A stretch of DNA of 64,000 bases, from positions 78,828-142,827 of the forward strand of contig QNGE01000138.1 of assembly GCA_008508345.1 (NCBI GenBank), written 5' to 3'. Positions 1 to 13,871 of the stretch are shown here, in pieces (positions within the stretch are counted from its first letter, which is position 1; each line of letters opens with the position of its first letter). The translations under genes and the position numbers were made by a program. This DNA is from Paragonimus westermani. Lineage: Eukaryota > Platyhelminthes > Trematoda > Plagiorchiida > Troglotrematidae. The notes under the pieces are model-generated. The model ran no database searches. It saw nothing but the letters and a program-made list of their open reading frames with translations, and was not told the origin of the DNA.

Positions 1-1699
1 TTTGTTTTAGTAGTAAACACTGTAGAATAATGTTCACGTAAGTTAAGTAAGCCTATATAAGCTTTTAAGCCACGAATGTCCCTTAGCCCAATGTTTCTCT
101 CCATATTGCTTATCTGTTTTCATTGTCTTGCTCATCAACCTCACAATGGTGTTGCGCCTGATCAGAAGGTACCTTGGCTCGGGTCAACCCTGACCTCAAC
201 AGTAACATGAAATGCCTTAAAAAACATTGTCGCCAAGTTTCATAAATAACAAAGTCAGACTAAGCAGAAGAACTGAAAATGGTATAAATGCATGTGTCCT
301 TGACTGCAGCATACCGCTGTTTTGGGCGGTGTATTTAACCAGCTGGGTGGGCGACACTTAGTGACTTTGCGCATTAAAAATATCAGTCTTCTTACTTCGT
401 GACCACGTTGTTAATTGACCACCACATAATTTCCTCCAACCCCGTGCGTTCTGCCTTGCTATGCTGCTCAAAAAATTGAACTGTTCGCGAGGATGTCGAC
501 AGACTTGTTCAATTTGAACCGCGTACATTCTGTTTTCTACGAATTTGCTCATAACAAAGATCAGTAGAGGTAATATACTGAGCAAGACGAAGCCTAGTTA
601 CCCGAACACACCTACGATCATCAGTCATTACGGCAGCCTAATGGTTGTAGGAGGGGGGTTCTGTGTAAACAAAAGTGTCCACTGCCCAGAAATGACTGCC
701 GCTCTCATTAGTTAAATGAATTTTCAGGTATGATGTATCTGCATGACTTATTCCACTTCCTGTTAGTAGGTCGCGAGTGAAAACTATCCGGTGGTTATTC
801 GTGGTTTATACGGCAATTTAAACACCCAACTGAGCTGTGGTTATTTTATCAAATAGGTACTTCCATCAAGTCATGTGCACACGGTTTGATCGGAGGTGAT
901 AAAAATCTTCGCGATTTTCGAGTGTATGATACTCAGAATTAATTATATTCTAATATTAATTTTGGTATCCGAATCAGGGTAGAAGGCAAAGAGTGTTGGA
1001 TGTATACACTGGTTTTAGAAAAATCAACGTTGAAACGATTTCTAACAAATTGGAGATACGGTTACCTTCGCGGTAAATAGATGACAAACCCTCATGTATA
1101 GCAAAGTGGAATACATCAATACCCTGATTTATCTAAACAAACGCAAATAAGGAGCTGAAGTTTTGGATTGTTTCTCTCAGTGTGACAATACTCAGGCTTT
1201 CTGAAAAGCAAATACGTCAAACAAGAAACTTGCGGCTCTTGTGCATAACCTTTACAAAGGTATGACTGTTCGACGGCTTTTCTACTCGACGGTTTTCCCA
1301 CCAAGCAAACAATGATATTAAGCCGCCGAGGAGGTTTTACTTGAGGATGCCCCTGGCCAACGCCGGTTCATCAAATTTTGTTTGGTAGCAAGGTCATCCT
1401 CCTCCTCCTCCTCCTCCTCATCATCATCATCAATGTAGACAGCAATTTATCAGTGGTTCACACTGATGGTTAACTGTCAAGCAACCGTAAAGAAATAAAG
1501 CAAACGCTATAAGAAAGTAAAAAGAGGGGAAGGAAAGAGATCTGACTACTGAAAGAATGTATAACGACGTCTATATTCAAACACGTAACACAAAGGTGCC
1601 TACATCGTGCAAAAATACAAGTGAACTCCAAGTAAAAGTAAGGTTTAATCAACAAGAAAACTTTTTCACAGCTTCCACTGCTCCGTTTCACTAAATGCA
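1..1699. other. Non-coding stretch, left edge
   Basis: I see no convincing exon on either strand here. The short open frames lack paired splice signals and resemble no family I know. The only clear structure is the triplet microsatellite at 1394-1432. Confidence 0.4.
1394..1432. repeat. Triplet microsatellite (TCC)n-(TCA)n
   Basis: A run of TCC units passes directly into TCA units, giving about 39 bases of compound trinucleotide repeat. It lies outside any exon I can recognise, next to the 3' end of the decayed LINE. Confidence 0.9.
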
Positions 1700-3570
1700 C
1701 TCACTTCACAGACAAAGTAGACAAACAACGACAAGGTTTACGAAACTGGGCCCGTTCAAGCGCCACGTCAAATAACGTCTCCATCCAGCGACTGTGTGCA
1801 TCAGGAGGACCCCAGCTCTGGTGAAGAACCCGGTCTACAAGGACCAACCCATTCCTAAACTTCTTTTTTTTACTCCAGGTCATATGTCCACTTCTCACTT
1901 TGCGCCAGTCTACCGCAGCGTCAACAAGGACTGCTGGGTGTTACAGACAACTAACTGGCATCCTTGATACACGACATAATCAACTATGTAAATATAAGGA
2001 TTGCGCAGAAAAATTCGTTTGACAGTTATTGTCAAAGATCTGCTTCCTAGCTTCTTCGTTATCTACTTGCTGGTGCCACTCGATGGAAACGGTTATACGC
2101 AGACATCGGCGATCAGTCGTGATCCTCATGTTGAGCGACCAGTTTCACTTCTATAAAATAATACAGCCCTCACTTTTATCTAATAAACGCGATCCCTAAG
2201 TTTCAGAGAAATACCTCTCTGTCGCCTTTGATACATCGGATTAGCGAACACCGCCCTGGTCTTAGAGATACGCGCTTCTGTTCCATGCAATACACCTCTA
2301 CCGCTGACGCCGTTACAGTATCCCAAGTACTGGTCAACACTCTTCATGTCCTCATTCAATAACATTAAATCTGCGTAATCACAGCAACGACGCAGAATCA
2401 GAAGCATTCTAAGGTTGTAAATCGCATCCTCAAGCACTTAGCGAAGCACAAAGTAGTGTCTAATATCGTTTGTACCATATAAGAATGGTCAACCAATAGC
2501 AGCTTGTCGTCAGTGTAATCAAAATCACTCAATCTGTCACCAGGTCAAAAGCCCATGACGGCATCTTGTTGGTGCTTCAGACAATTCTCTACTATTTCGT
2601 CTATCAAAGAATTAAACAAAAATGGTGAAGGTGGCCGGCTTTGATATACGCAGCCACTGATACTGAGACAGCCAGACGGATCACTTTAAACCTTAATCTG
2701 AGTTGAAGTGTGGGAGTGAAGCACCAACGGTATGTTCACATGTTTGGTCGGTACACCCTTATGTTGAAGTAGCTCTAAAAGTGCGGATCAATCCATCAAA
2801 TCGAACGCATCTTTGTAGTCGGCGGCCGTCGGTATATATGACGCTGCTCTTGAGCTTGGTGAATATTAAACGTGTCATCTCTGTGTCCCCGTCCAGTGAG
2901 GAGCCCCGTCTCTTCTCCCCTGATGTTTGCTTCTCGAACTGCAGTGAATCGACGAAATATAATGAATGTCAGAACCCTAGAAACGACTGGCATCAAGATG
3001 ATTCCCCTATGGTTCACTCAGGAGCCTCGAACTCCTTTCTTGAATATGGGAACTATTATCCGATGATCCCGGCACGGAGAGACGGTTTCCGTTTCAGTTG
3101 AAACAACTGAATCAAGGTCTTCAATAACGGCCGTCTACCTTCTTTGAAAACTACCGGCGCAAAATCCTCTGAATCAGCAGCCTTATTACGTTTGAGGGCC
3201 GAGGCGCATTTGCGGAACTCGGTCTCAGTGAGCGGTGCCAAATTTACCGACCAAGGTGGTGCATTACAAGTTTGTGGTGGCAATACAGTATAAGCAAGTG
3301 GTCAGCTAAACTAACTCTCAAAGTGCTCTGCCTCCCGCTCTAACCTTCTTGAATTGAATCAATGTGCCATCTGCTTCGATGAAAGCTTTACTAATAGACG
3401 GTCGTCTGGGACCAGTTGCACTAGTAAGCTTGGAGAGTGTGTCGATGTCCCATTAAACAAAACAGTCTCCATTTTTTAAATTTTCTCTCTAACCAATCCT
3501 CACGATCAGCCTTAAGGCCACATCTCAGTTTCCTACAAGTATCTCTCCTAGACTTGTTTTATGAATTGTC
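1700..3570 (-). mobile_element. Decayed non-LTR retrotransposon (RTE/SR2-like LINE)
   Basis: Read on the minus strand, successive frames give a broken but collinear reverse transcriptase. About 3540-3290 encodes the pre-RT block (for example RRLEREAEHFES). At 3283-3056 is PLTETEFRKCASALKRNKAA, a conserved RT opening block. About 3017-2800 gives MPVVSRVLTFIIFRRFTAVR and DYKDAFDLMD. About 2680-2480 gives PSPFLFNSLIDEIVENCL and FDYTDDKLLL, the YxDD catalytic box with T in the second position. At 2437-2180 is the thumb (ARISKTRAVFAN, RQRGISLKLRDRVY). At 1898-1701 is the C-terminal block WGPPDAHSRWMETLFDVAL. Many stops and frameshifts separate these pieces, and the RT is partly deleted between the YxDD box and the thumb. 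The endonuclease domain was not seen. The copy is dead. Clade assignment to RTE/SR2 rests on the general look of the blocks, so CR1 remains possible. Confidence 0.85.
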
Positions 3571-4492
3571 AGGAGGAATGCCTCGTCTGCCTTCTAACTA
3601 CTCCAGGGATTTCCTCGAGATTTAATGTTTATTTGACTTACGTTCTCCCCTGCCTCTCTCAACCTGGAGGACTGGTTTTCAGACCTTTACCTAGAAGGGT
3701 TTATGCACATGACGTCTATTACATTATTGTCGATTCTATAGTAATAAAATCTGCCAAAATATCTTTGAATGCCTAACGTGACCATAGTTTACAGTACTTT
3801 GAAGTTGATGAGGGTAACAGATTGTGACAACTGAGAATTCTGTTTTTGCTCAAACTGACTGAAACATCAGAGCCAGGTTATCGTGATGGTCGACAAAAAT
3901 GTTCGTGAGTATGCACAGGCTAATTACTTTTGGAAAGTGATAGCATAATGCCTAATAATAATAAACTTCGCCATTTAGGATTATGCAGCTCATAAAAGCA
4001 TCGGAATTTGCTTGACAGTGGTATCACATTAAATGCTTTTTCAACGTTTCTTTCAATGCTTCTCATATACTATAGTGTTTCTCCTTAACATACCTACTAA
4101 GCAGATGGTAGAAACAAAGTTAGTCAGTTTGTGTTACAACTACCAAAGTTAGCTGTAATAAAGATGTTCGGCCTTGGTTGATAACAAGAATATTAATGTG
4201 TTTGCTGAAATTACACAAGTGCAGGTGAATACATTTTAAGGGTTGATAAGTATCCAGAGCGTCATGGTTCGGTCCACCTGTGCTCTTCACCGAAATATAC
4301 AAAGTGATAACTTATCTACTAAGTTCAGTAATTTGTTGCGTATTGAGCATATGTTTTAAGCCCACTTCTTGTACACATCTGTATTCAAAAGTGAAGAGCC
4401 AAAGCTCAACACACATACAGTACTTTTGTCATTCCGATGTCTAGTTAATGCAAAGCCAACAGTTTGGAATTTTCACCATTAACAACATCTAG
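3571..4492. other. Non-coding stretch
   Basis: No exon or repeat could be supported here. It is probably flank or intron upstream of the exon-like block at 4493. Confidence 0.4.
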
Positions 4493-4671
4493 ATCGAGGA
4501 TTATCAGAACAAGAAAAAGCGGAAGTCACAGAACGCATCGACTTGTCAAAATGCTCACTGGAAACATTATCGCAGGTGCTTGAAAGTGATCTGTTACCAC
4601 CAAAACCCGTGGCTTGTGCAGCAATCAAAGTTTTGGGACAGAGAACGCAACGTATAACGTCACCGGAGTTG
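4493..4671 (+). CDS. Exon, Roquin-like ROQ/HEPN region (tentative)
   Basis: The block begins after an acceptor (acatctag) and ends at a donor (GAGTTG|GTATAT). Two split-codon bases precede 59 codons, and the exon closes in phase 0. The translation includes GLSEQEKAEVTERIDLSKCS and AAIKVLGQRTQRITSPEL. It is rich in charged residues and leucine, unlike the surrounding AT-rich noise. AAIKVLGQRTQRIT resembles the helix around LGERT in the HEPN/ROQ part of Roquin (RC3H) proteins, which bind stem-loop mRNAs and recruit the CCR4-NOT deadenylase. The family match is weak by itself and leans on the exon at about 7.2-7.44 kb. No RING or CCCH finger was seen; the RING would lie upstream of the window. 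An unknown helical protein is the alternative. Confidence 0.45.
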
Positions 4672-7195
4672 GTATATGTATGTTTGTCTGCTAGTTTTCG
4701 GTGTCCATTTTACATGGTTAAAAAGTCTTTCTCTCTGCTTGACTCTATGTGAGTTTCAAGCGCTTATTTGGAATCCGCAAAGGAACTGAAGCAAACATAG
4801 AGTAATTTATGAAGTTCACGCAAAACTGACGTATCATCTTGATCGTGACGTACATTGTGTCATAAAGGTTTCAGATGCTAATCAAACCGTTTGTTAGAAT
4901 GAAAATGAGATAAAACAGGTAATTATAGACAACGCCACCATTTTCATAACTAATTCACACAAAAATCTTTGTTGTGATTAGTGTCGTTAGGAGGGAATCA
5001 TCACACGCTCAGACTGTATAAGGTTATGGACTTTTGCCTACCCGCCCAAACAGAAAGGTTACTACGGATAAGTTTAGATAAGTCATGTGGTCCTCGTTTT
5101 ATTGGCTGCATAGTTAAGATTACCAGACGATATGAGCTTGACAAGCGTCCCCAACTTTGGACCCCATGTATTATAAGAGCTACCTTGATGACTGCTTGCT
5201 TACCGGGCGACAAACTACACATACAACTCGTGTTTGACTGAAAGATTAATTTTTGAGAACTCCGCAGAAACTAAAATTCACCAATCTGATGATCTATGGT
5301 TCGACGCATTCTATAGGTGGTTGTCTTATAATCTGCATAACTGGTTGAATCTGGCCCTGGACTTAGTTACTTTTCACTTATCTTTTCTAATTGAGTTAAC
5401 TAAAAAAAGATTTATACTGGAATGTTGTGACCCAATAAGAGAAACTGCTACATCAGTGCTTTTGAATGCTCTAATCAATCAGTTATAACTATCTTGAAAT
5501 TTGATGCCTTTGAGAGGTTTCAGTTAAATTAATTTTCGCCCATCCGCAAACAACGTGCAGCCATTTCTCATTTTCATCTTGATGAGTTGGTTACTTACGA
5601 AAACAGTGTTAATTGTGTCGTCAGCGCCAAATTTGTTATTACTATTTACTTCCGGTAAGTCCACTGTTTCTCAAACTGCCAAATATTTTGTTCTACGATA
5701 CTTATATATCGAAGCGCTTCTTAGTTACTGTATAAAATATACAGGCAAGTTTTGCGGATATTCTCAGAGTTAGAGTCAAGACAACACAGTTGTTGGAATC
5801 TACAGATATTAAATGTGTTTGTACATTTTTTCACACCTGAACAAAATTCGGGCAGTGTGTGGGATGTTGTGTATTTGAAAAAAGAAACTAACTTAGCCGA
5901 TTGACATATCCTAAAGCAAGGAAACGACTTAGAATGAAAAACGCGTGCTAAATATTTTGCACCATGTGAAACTGAAACTTCACTCTGTGCATCCGATGCT
6001 GCAACACCTAGACTATTTTAATGTCAAATATATCGCGATACATTGTTATAGTTTTCTGCTTTATACTGATTAACTTTCGATGCAGATTAAAATCCATTAC
6101 TGTTTTAGTTGAATGAAGAATTCTTATATTTCCCTTGCACAAGTCTTATTTGGAAGGATACCGACGTTTAGCAAATAGTGTTGGGGCCATTGTAGTTTAT
6201 TTTATCCATCGCACTTTTAAAAAGTCAGGTGCATCCAGTCACATACCATTCGAGCTTATGGTATAATGCGTTTTTTTTCACAGCACTAATGTCTGGAAAT
6301 AAAACCAACGTGATAAAATTGCTTTAGATAATAAAAGTACGCTCAACTGATTGCTGTCACTGGTATGTACTTGAAGGTGATTAATTATTGTATTCGGTCG
6401 GAAAGGTAAAACGATGTAAAATCCTGGAGTATTCATGATGGTTTTCAATTTAACTTTGACAATCTATCGCATACATATTTATCGCTTCTGCGGTGTCGAC
6501 GGCCACTACAAGAAACTTTAGCGTTAGTGACTTTATCAGAGATCAGCAAAATCAAAGCGAAGTCCAAACGTGTATAACATATAATGCTCAGATACGTGTT
6601 GATTTCTTTGTCGGCTTGTCTGAACTGACGGTAACTACAATGCTGTCAAACTTCACTTAAGAAGAATCCAAAAGACCTAGGAACCTTGCAAGTTTTTCGG
6701 GGATTGCAGTTAACATTCGTCATATCAAGAACATTTATTCCGGGTAACTTCATGGTTTTACTGTTTTTCCCGAATTATAGCCTTTCAGAAATATCACTGT
6801 TACCTTACTCTCAGTTCGTACAACTGCCAGCGCTTCGTGGATTGGTCCGCACTTTCCAGCATTTCAATACAAACAAACGAAATCTCCTGTACATTCACCA
6901 CTAGTAATGTGGTACTGATCATCTGAATGACACTAAACTAATCCTGCCAGTGTGCCACCGATATGCTTTCACTGTCTGTAACTCTCAGGGTAGAAGACAA
7001 ATCGTTCGTCAAAGGGTCATGTGATCCAAAGGTTATTTTGATCACGAGAAGCATGTTCGTTACATGCAGGATGGCTTTGTAACACTGGATGCCTATATGT
7101 TCCAGCCGTCTCTCAGTGAACGATATGGATGTGTCCTGGATGTATTGGATGCATTCAGTTCTTCTGGATATTTATTCCTCCAGGTAGCTAGAGTC
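4672..7195. other. Probable intron
   Basis: The gap between two plus-strand exon-like blocks. If both belong to a Roquin gene, the middle of the ROQ domain (about 80 residues) should be here, but I did not find it. Open frames at 4981-5488 and 6686-6904 are not supported by family likeness or clean splice pairs. Confidence 0.35.
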
Positions 7196-7436
7196 AGAAG
7201 GACAGTGGGTTACACTAAAAATGCGTGTTTCCCCCCCGTTGCATTCTCTAACCACCATATTCCACGCATACAACCGCAAGGGAAGTTCACTACAGGAAGA
7301 ATTAGTACAATTAGCAATGTTTTCTAGCGTTCTTAATGGGAATAAAACAGCCTTTCCAAAATGTGCGTACACGATAACTGAGGAACAGTGGAATAGTATG
7401 GAAGACTACGTGCAGTCATTCATCATCAGTACACAG
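7196..7436 (+). CDS. Exon, Roquin-like ROQ domain end (tentative)
   Basis: The exon ends with a strong donor (ACACAG|GTAAAG) in phase 0. The start is approximate, with candidate acceptors between 7185 and 7205. The translation reads PLHSLTTIFHAYNRKGSSLQ, then EELVQLAMFSSVLNG, then ITEEQWNSMEDYVQSFIIST. Roquin proteins have at this position an F..Y segment, then VQ.AM, then an I..(D/E)QW(S/N)S helix. Spacing from the first leucine to the AM pair is the same in both over 27 residues. The insert between AM and EEQW is longer here. What I see is a spaced motif match; the family name is an inference. The neighbouring exon at 4493-4671 fits the same protein upstream. Confidence 0.5.
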
Positions 7437-8477
7437 GTAAAGATGAGGCTCTGGGATTCAGATCATAATTCACGGCATTGTCAACTCATGAAAAACTGTA
7501 GTCACATGAAGTGGCTAACCAATGCTGTGCGAGAAGTCCAAAAAATGGCATTAATGGTAGACTCTAAGGGAGTAAAACGAAAAATAAACTGACATTTAGT
7601 TAGAATAATAGTTGTACAGTAAGGAGCTGACCAGTTCGTCAGGTCAGCAAGTGGGTCCTAGAATTGCAAATCCGCGTAGTCATTTTGAAAATCTGACCAA
7701 GTCCAAGTTTAGGACACCGCCTCATCACTTATCTGTAGGGCGTTTGCCCATTTACTGTTTTGAGGTTGTTTGCCGAATTTATACAATTGGATGAATTATA
7801 AAATCGAGACGCAATTTATTTTCACTTACAATCTCAACAATCTGCAGGTGTCTTACCCGGTTTCTTCCTCATCCGCGAGAGATCACTTCACACATTAATG
7901 AACTGCAGTCTTTTGAAGGGTACAATCCTATCGTATTCAAAACCCATTTTGTAATTACGCTGCATCAACCTAGACGTTCTTCATGCTGTTCCACGATCTT
8001 TGACTGCATGTCTGTTTCGCTTATTTTCCGCCTCATACTTCTCTCTAATTCATCACTTCATGATATCTGTCCTATGGGTCTTTATTTCACTGTTTGAAAT
8101 TGATCGAGAATGCATTTGTGATCAGGATACACAAAAGACCAATCGAGAAACGTCGCAAAAATATAATCCATTTTTTTCTGTTCAGTTTCGTAAAAGCTTG
8201 GTTGTAGCCGTAAATATCAACAAGAAAATTGGTTGTTCAGATAAACTTTAAATTTTTGGTAAAATTGTCCCTGATGCTACGATATCATTTCATACAGCTT
8301 AACAAAGTGGTGAGTTAATTGCATTTTGTTGGCAACCGCCGCTATGGAGTTTAGTATTTCGTACGTCTACCCTTTTTCGGTCATGCTTGCCCCAGTTTTG
8401 TGCTCGGTGCTGACCGCTTTGTTATGGAGATTAATTGTTAAACATTTGATTCTCCTTTTCTACTCAAGAGTTTGCAG

Positions 8478-8823
8478 CAGGAATCTCCAGTCGCTGAACA
8501 AAACGGCGATAACCCAAGATGCTGCAAAGATGTAGACACATTCAAAACGCCCAAGAAGCATGACTGTTCCAGCTACCAAGTTCGCAGTCCAACTGTAGAC
8601 GTTTGGCGGTATCCTGGTTGCGCCGATTTATCTAATTATCACGCGAAGCGTTACTCACCTGTTGTTCCAGCGGCATTAGGAAGTTCAAAATTCCAGAGTA
8701 CCCGCTCCTATCCAATATGGTGCTCCAAAGATACATACAAATTTCCACCGTACAGCTGCGGAACAAACAAGAGAACTCCAATATCTACCAGTTACCAAGT
8801 CGATACTTATCGCAAGTGCCCAG
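8478..8823 (+). CDS. Exon-like block, unknown, frame uncertain
   Basis: An acceptor (gagtttgcag) and a donor (TGCCCAG|GTAGAA) bracket a 346-base block with one frame open throughout. That frame is rich in S, P, Y and C (for example DVWRYPGCADLSNYHAKRYS). A second acceptor inside it (ttgttccag, ending 8672) would leave a shorter exon of about 151 bases that is open in another frame (GIRKFKIPEYPLLSNMVLQR). I cannot choose between the two. Low-complexity, tyrosine/proline-rich sequence is typical of the tail of Roquin proteins, so it could belong to the same plus-strand gene, but no family motif is visible. Confidence 0.3.
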
Positions 8824-11800
8824 GTAGAAATCCTGCATTGTTTATTCACTAGTTATATAAGCCAATTTTTTTCTGTTCTAATATTGAACAATAATCGTGT
8901 TTCATAATCTTTTGTTGTGTGTGATGAGTGGAGGGACACAGAGAAATAATTTCAAATTTTGAGAAACTTAGTATAACCCACATCGCAACCACTTCTGGTG
9001 TCTTTCATCGTCACCGTTCTTACCATAATTACTCGGAGAAGTGAACACATCCAAGATAACTCCATCTGATTAAGTCAACATATGCCAACTGCATTTGGCC
9101 TCTGCGATATTCTTAGGTAGTGGCTAATATGTAGGATGCTGAAATTGAATCAAAGAGTTGAAGTATTTCGTCACATTGTTGATAACGTTTTTAGCACACA
9201 ACAACTAACTGTCTTGACGATATTAGGTTGAGTAAACATTTTATTCGGCCGATCAATAATTGTACCTGCGTCTGTTTTATTCTGCCACATTCAGATATCT
9301 GTTACTAAACTGTTTATGCTTTCGAAGTTAGGTGAAAACAGACTGTTGTGAATTCATAATGGAACTTGACTAGCTGTAAGGGCAATGGACACCCGAATTG
9401 TGACTATACACAACTTTGCCGAGCCGTTTTGACTCTTTGGTACATAATTCACTGATTCTGATTTATTTATCCTAAACCTGGTTCGCGATCAAACAGGTAA
9501 TCACACTAGCAGCCTGGCAATTTTATTCATGTGCCGCGCATTGTGCACTGAATTCAAAGATCGTTTATCACGCTCGCCAGCAATTTTGTAGTGCCTTATT
9601 GCTCTTTCATGAGTTGAGAAGCTAGTAACACGTTTATTAGGAAGAACATATTCAAGGGATTCAGTTTGCCTATATAAAGTCAATAGGATTGGCGGAGGAG
9701 GGCAGTCGTACAGGAGATGCTAACCTATTCAACGGAAAATACGTTAAAAACAACAGATACTAAGAATGTATTCGAAGCTGAAGGGGTGGAAGGTGGTTGA
9801 TGGAATTCTGCTGTGTGTGTGGTGGTCAGTCTTTACCACTGATTTTGCGGACCCGATGAATCATCAGACCGGTGTTTATGATCAGAAGTTTTGCTTTCGT
9901 AAGCTTATGACTGCCCGGTTATAGCCGTCTTTACAATGTGACCGTTGAGTTCGGTAGATAGTAAGCAACTAGGATTTTTGAAATAGGGGTTTGTAAAATC
10001 TTACTGACGTTACAGAGGTAGTAGTCGATACGCTAGCTGGCTGTCTATCCAACTATGGTGTGTGTTCCACAATTTCCTCCTCTGAATTAAGTTTACGTGA
10101 GCTAGTGAACAGTTGTTAATAAGATGTTCCACATAGTTCGAAGGGTTAAGTCAGATCAACCAGAATTGAATGTACTTTGGTCCATATCGCACAGTCATTT
10201 AGACGTCTTCGTACCAGTTTAGCGAAGGCATATTCCGTTGCCTGAAGCGTAGAAGGCATACGAGATAGGTAGCAAAAAATATCTAAGTATACTTGTGTGT
10301 GTAACCCATACTGTGTCTTTTGTTCCGATTGTGGGGTCTGAAGGTAAATTTTGTTCATTGGTAGCTCTCATACATCTTCAGAAAGATATCACCGATCTGC
10401 TACATCTGGAGACCCAAGTTTGGTTAACACTGTAAATAAATCTTTCCTGCTTATGTGTTCATGGTCAGGTGACAAGTCAAGTTATATCGCAAAATTTTGT
10501 TCTAGACTCTTTTTGTGTAGTAGTTTAACGTGCACTATCAGATTGCTGGCTAATTGTCGAGCTGTGATTATGCGTTGAGACGTGTAATACATGCCAGAAA
10601 ATCCAAAAGGTTAATGTAAGTAAACAGGTTGAACAGCTTTAGATATCAGGGGAATAAATGGAGCCTCCTGTTGCAATTCACTCGATTCAGTAACTTTATT
10701 TCTGTTTTCGAATGAAGTTTGTAGTTCAGTCGACAAATACATCACATTCTGTTGCCCATTTTATTTACAGACTTTTTGTGGTCACTATTCGACTGCACTT
10801 CGTGTCAACTAAGGGAATAGGATAAACCCGTCCAAGTTAATCACAGTTAAAATATTACATTGGCGACACTGAATTCCATAAAAATTGAAGCGACGATCTT
10901 AGAACGAACACACAATGAAATTAACAGCGTTCTGTCCATAACTTTTGATCCTGACAGTTGATATAAAGTGAGACTTAGGAATTCATATCATACGCTGATG
11001 TGTGCTACTAAGTGACGTTGTACGCTTAAGTCGGACTGAACTTTGTACAGTTTCTAAGTCGCTTATGAAAGAACTTGCTCAATTCAAAACCTCGAAATCT
11101 TAATTTAATAGAGTTTTCCTGCTTTCTTGTTAGAATTGGGAGACACGGATCGTTTGTTGGATATTTTTGAAGAGGAAATGCGTCGTGAATTGGCCAAGGT
11201 CCCGTCAAAAGCCCATTTGCGAACATTGTGTCGAGCACAATCACCATTTTTTTGATAGGGAAAGGAAGTGAAGTGATACACCATCAATATATATTTTTAC
11301 ACATCAGCGTAGCAACATTCGCGTTTAAAAATCAAGAACCATAATTTAATAGTCATTTCATAATGTTCAACATTATCACTTTTCTCGTGAGCTACACGTA
11401 ATTGTACCATAAGGTTCTTTACAGAACCGTTTGTTCTCCCTTTCGTTGAAAATACAACAGACGTTAGGAGGAAACTGTTGTTTGCATACTAAACACCAGT
11501 ATCTACAGTTTGAGAATTCACTGGAACAGCCGGATCAATCTGACAACAGTGTGTAGTTCGTGGAACATCCTGAGGAATAGGGTCTGAGTACATAAGAAGC
11601 CTAGGTGTCTAAAAATATGTTCTGTCACAATAAATCTACATACTTTGGGAAATCTTCTGGCGGTTTGGTTGGTTGTGAGATGCATGATGTGAATTAACTT
11701 GAAAGAAGGTCAAGGGATCAGAGAGGTAGTATACACTAGAGCACAATATGCCAACGATAAAGATGAACTATATAGATGAACAGTAATTTGGAAATGTATA

Positions 11801-13871
11801 TCCACTGACGCAGTTGAAAAACCTGTTAGATGAAGGAATCAAGATGAGTTATCGCTGAAACAAAATGGCTGCAACTCTGAGATTCGGTTTTCAATATTCT
11901 AGTTCCATTTTCAGCAACTTGTAGGTTACTGGCGCTCGCGGGTTAATGGTGATGGAGAATCTTCATTGGCGGTTGGGGTAGATGAATGCACCTTCAGTCT
12001 CGCAGTTCTAACCCATCATTTATGGGAGACAGTTCGACCTGTTCACACATCTGGGATAAGTACAATGTAGGTCAATGAAAGAAAACGGGAATAAATGAAT
12101 AGAGTAATATGGAGATATGTATCGCTGGAATACGATTGTCAGTTAATAGTATACAAGACTGAAAGGTCACAGGAGCCCATCGGAAGCCCGTGCTCCGTTG
12201 TCAGTTTCACGTGTACCGACATAACCTATCCATCAACTGATGTCACTTGAAGTTTATCCAAATAGTTTCGACTGTGTTGCTTCAAAATTTAGAGTCAATC
12301 ACATTAAGCATATCAGGTTAACTTAGTGGGCCTGAGAGTTGAAGTAGGGACACCACACTGAAGTCCTAACACTGTGTGCAACAGAATGGGGCTAGCGGGC
12401 GTCCCTACTGCGTCCAGTCGACGAAACCTCATTGTGCCCGACTGAAAAATGATTCTGTTGGCCAGTGGTAGGTTTCTGCTCTAGTCAACCTCTCCTGCCT
12501 ATAGCTCAAGTAGCCTACATTTGCCGTAATCTACTAACGTTATTACTGGCATGTGTACAATACAAACTTCAAAGCAGGATATCTGTTCAGTAAATCCATA
12601 TAACTATTTCAGTTATTTTTTAGTACAGAAGACTCTATAGTTATAAGACAATACCACGGAAATTCCCCGGGTAATTTAAACGAAAATAGAATGATGAAAC
12701 ACCGGAATAGGGAAACTGCAACTTGGAGAATATAATCAGGACAGGTCAGAAACTAGTAGTTGGTTTCGCGTATTCACTGTAATTCCGTCTGTAGCAGCTT
12801 GCGTGCGAACACTGATTAGCCGGACCTTCTCCATTTAAGAAACCGCTACAGTTCAAACTCTACAGTTGGGTGCTTTTAAGGTTCCACTATCGCAATCATG
12901 GAAGTTTCTGGCGATTTACTTATCATCTTGTAACCAGAATGAGAGCTTTTTAAACGCAGATGGAGCTAACATGGATTACGGTGTATTCTAGAATACAAAT
13001 TGTTACAGCTGGTATTGTTTTGGGAAGTACTGAGGTTAGTCGAACGAGATGAAACCATAACATATGACGTTGATGGTAGTGTTGTAACTTTCTTGAATGG
13101 CTTTGTAAAACCGAAATCGCCAGTACAATTAAGGTTGAACCAATGAGGCCGAGGAGTCCAACTCCGATGTCAGATGATCAGGGATAGTAGCAAGCAGTGA
13201 GTATGATAACAGACAACAGTGTGCAAACGCTCATGAGGAGCATGTTCTGTATCTACGAAGTATACCGGAAATAATTTAGCGGACATCCATGACCAGTGAT
13301 GACAATCCACTCCTAACATCTTTCTCTGCCGTCCTACTCATATGTAGTTTAAGCAACCTACCGGAAGATACGGAATACCCACGAGCCATATTAGAAGTTA
13401 TTTGCAACCAAGTTACCGCACAGTTTTGGAACGCCAACTGAATTTTTCATCAAGCGAGACATCATTCTGAAACGTAATAACTGAAGAGCACAACAAAAGT
13501 TTAATTATCGAAAGTTGGTCGCATGATCGGTTGATCATTTTCGCAATGGTAGTTGCCCATCTCAATGTTTCAGGAAGCAACCTAACAGCACGCTTCACTC
13601 AACATACTCAAAAACGACATGAACAAATGTTCACACGTTGGATAAGTTTTGCCTACTCTTTCAGAGTTGTCTGAGACCTTGTCAAACCAGCTGCATCTGT
13701 GATGTCCTATAACGTCCACAGCCAAAGACTGTGAGTCATCACGGCCTAGGTTTGCAAAACGAACGGAATATACAGTCAATAACCGCTAACCTTTTTCATT
13801 CTCACACAGTGCCATTAGCTGGCCAATTCTCAGGTTACCTCAGCTGGATGACATTGAAAAATAACACTCAC
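8824..13871. other. Five-kilobase stretch without a supported gene
   Basis: This is probably intronic or intergenic. The only splice-bracketed mini-block noted is around 10372-10421 (acceptor catcttcag, donor TTTG|GTTAAC), too short to defend. No repeat family recognised elsewhere in the window is evident. Confidence 0.35.

Noticed and set aside
2703..3101. 132-codon plus-strand ORF
   Set aside because: It is the reverse shadow of the decayed LINE reverse transcriptase on the minus strand.
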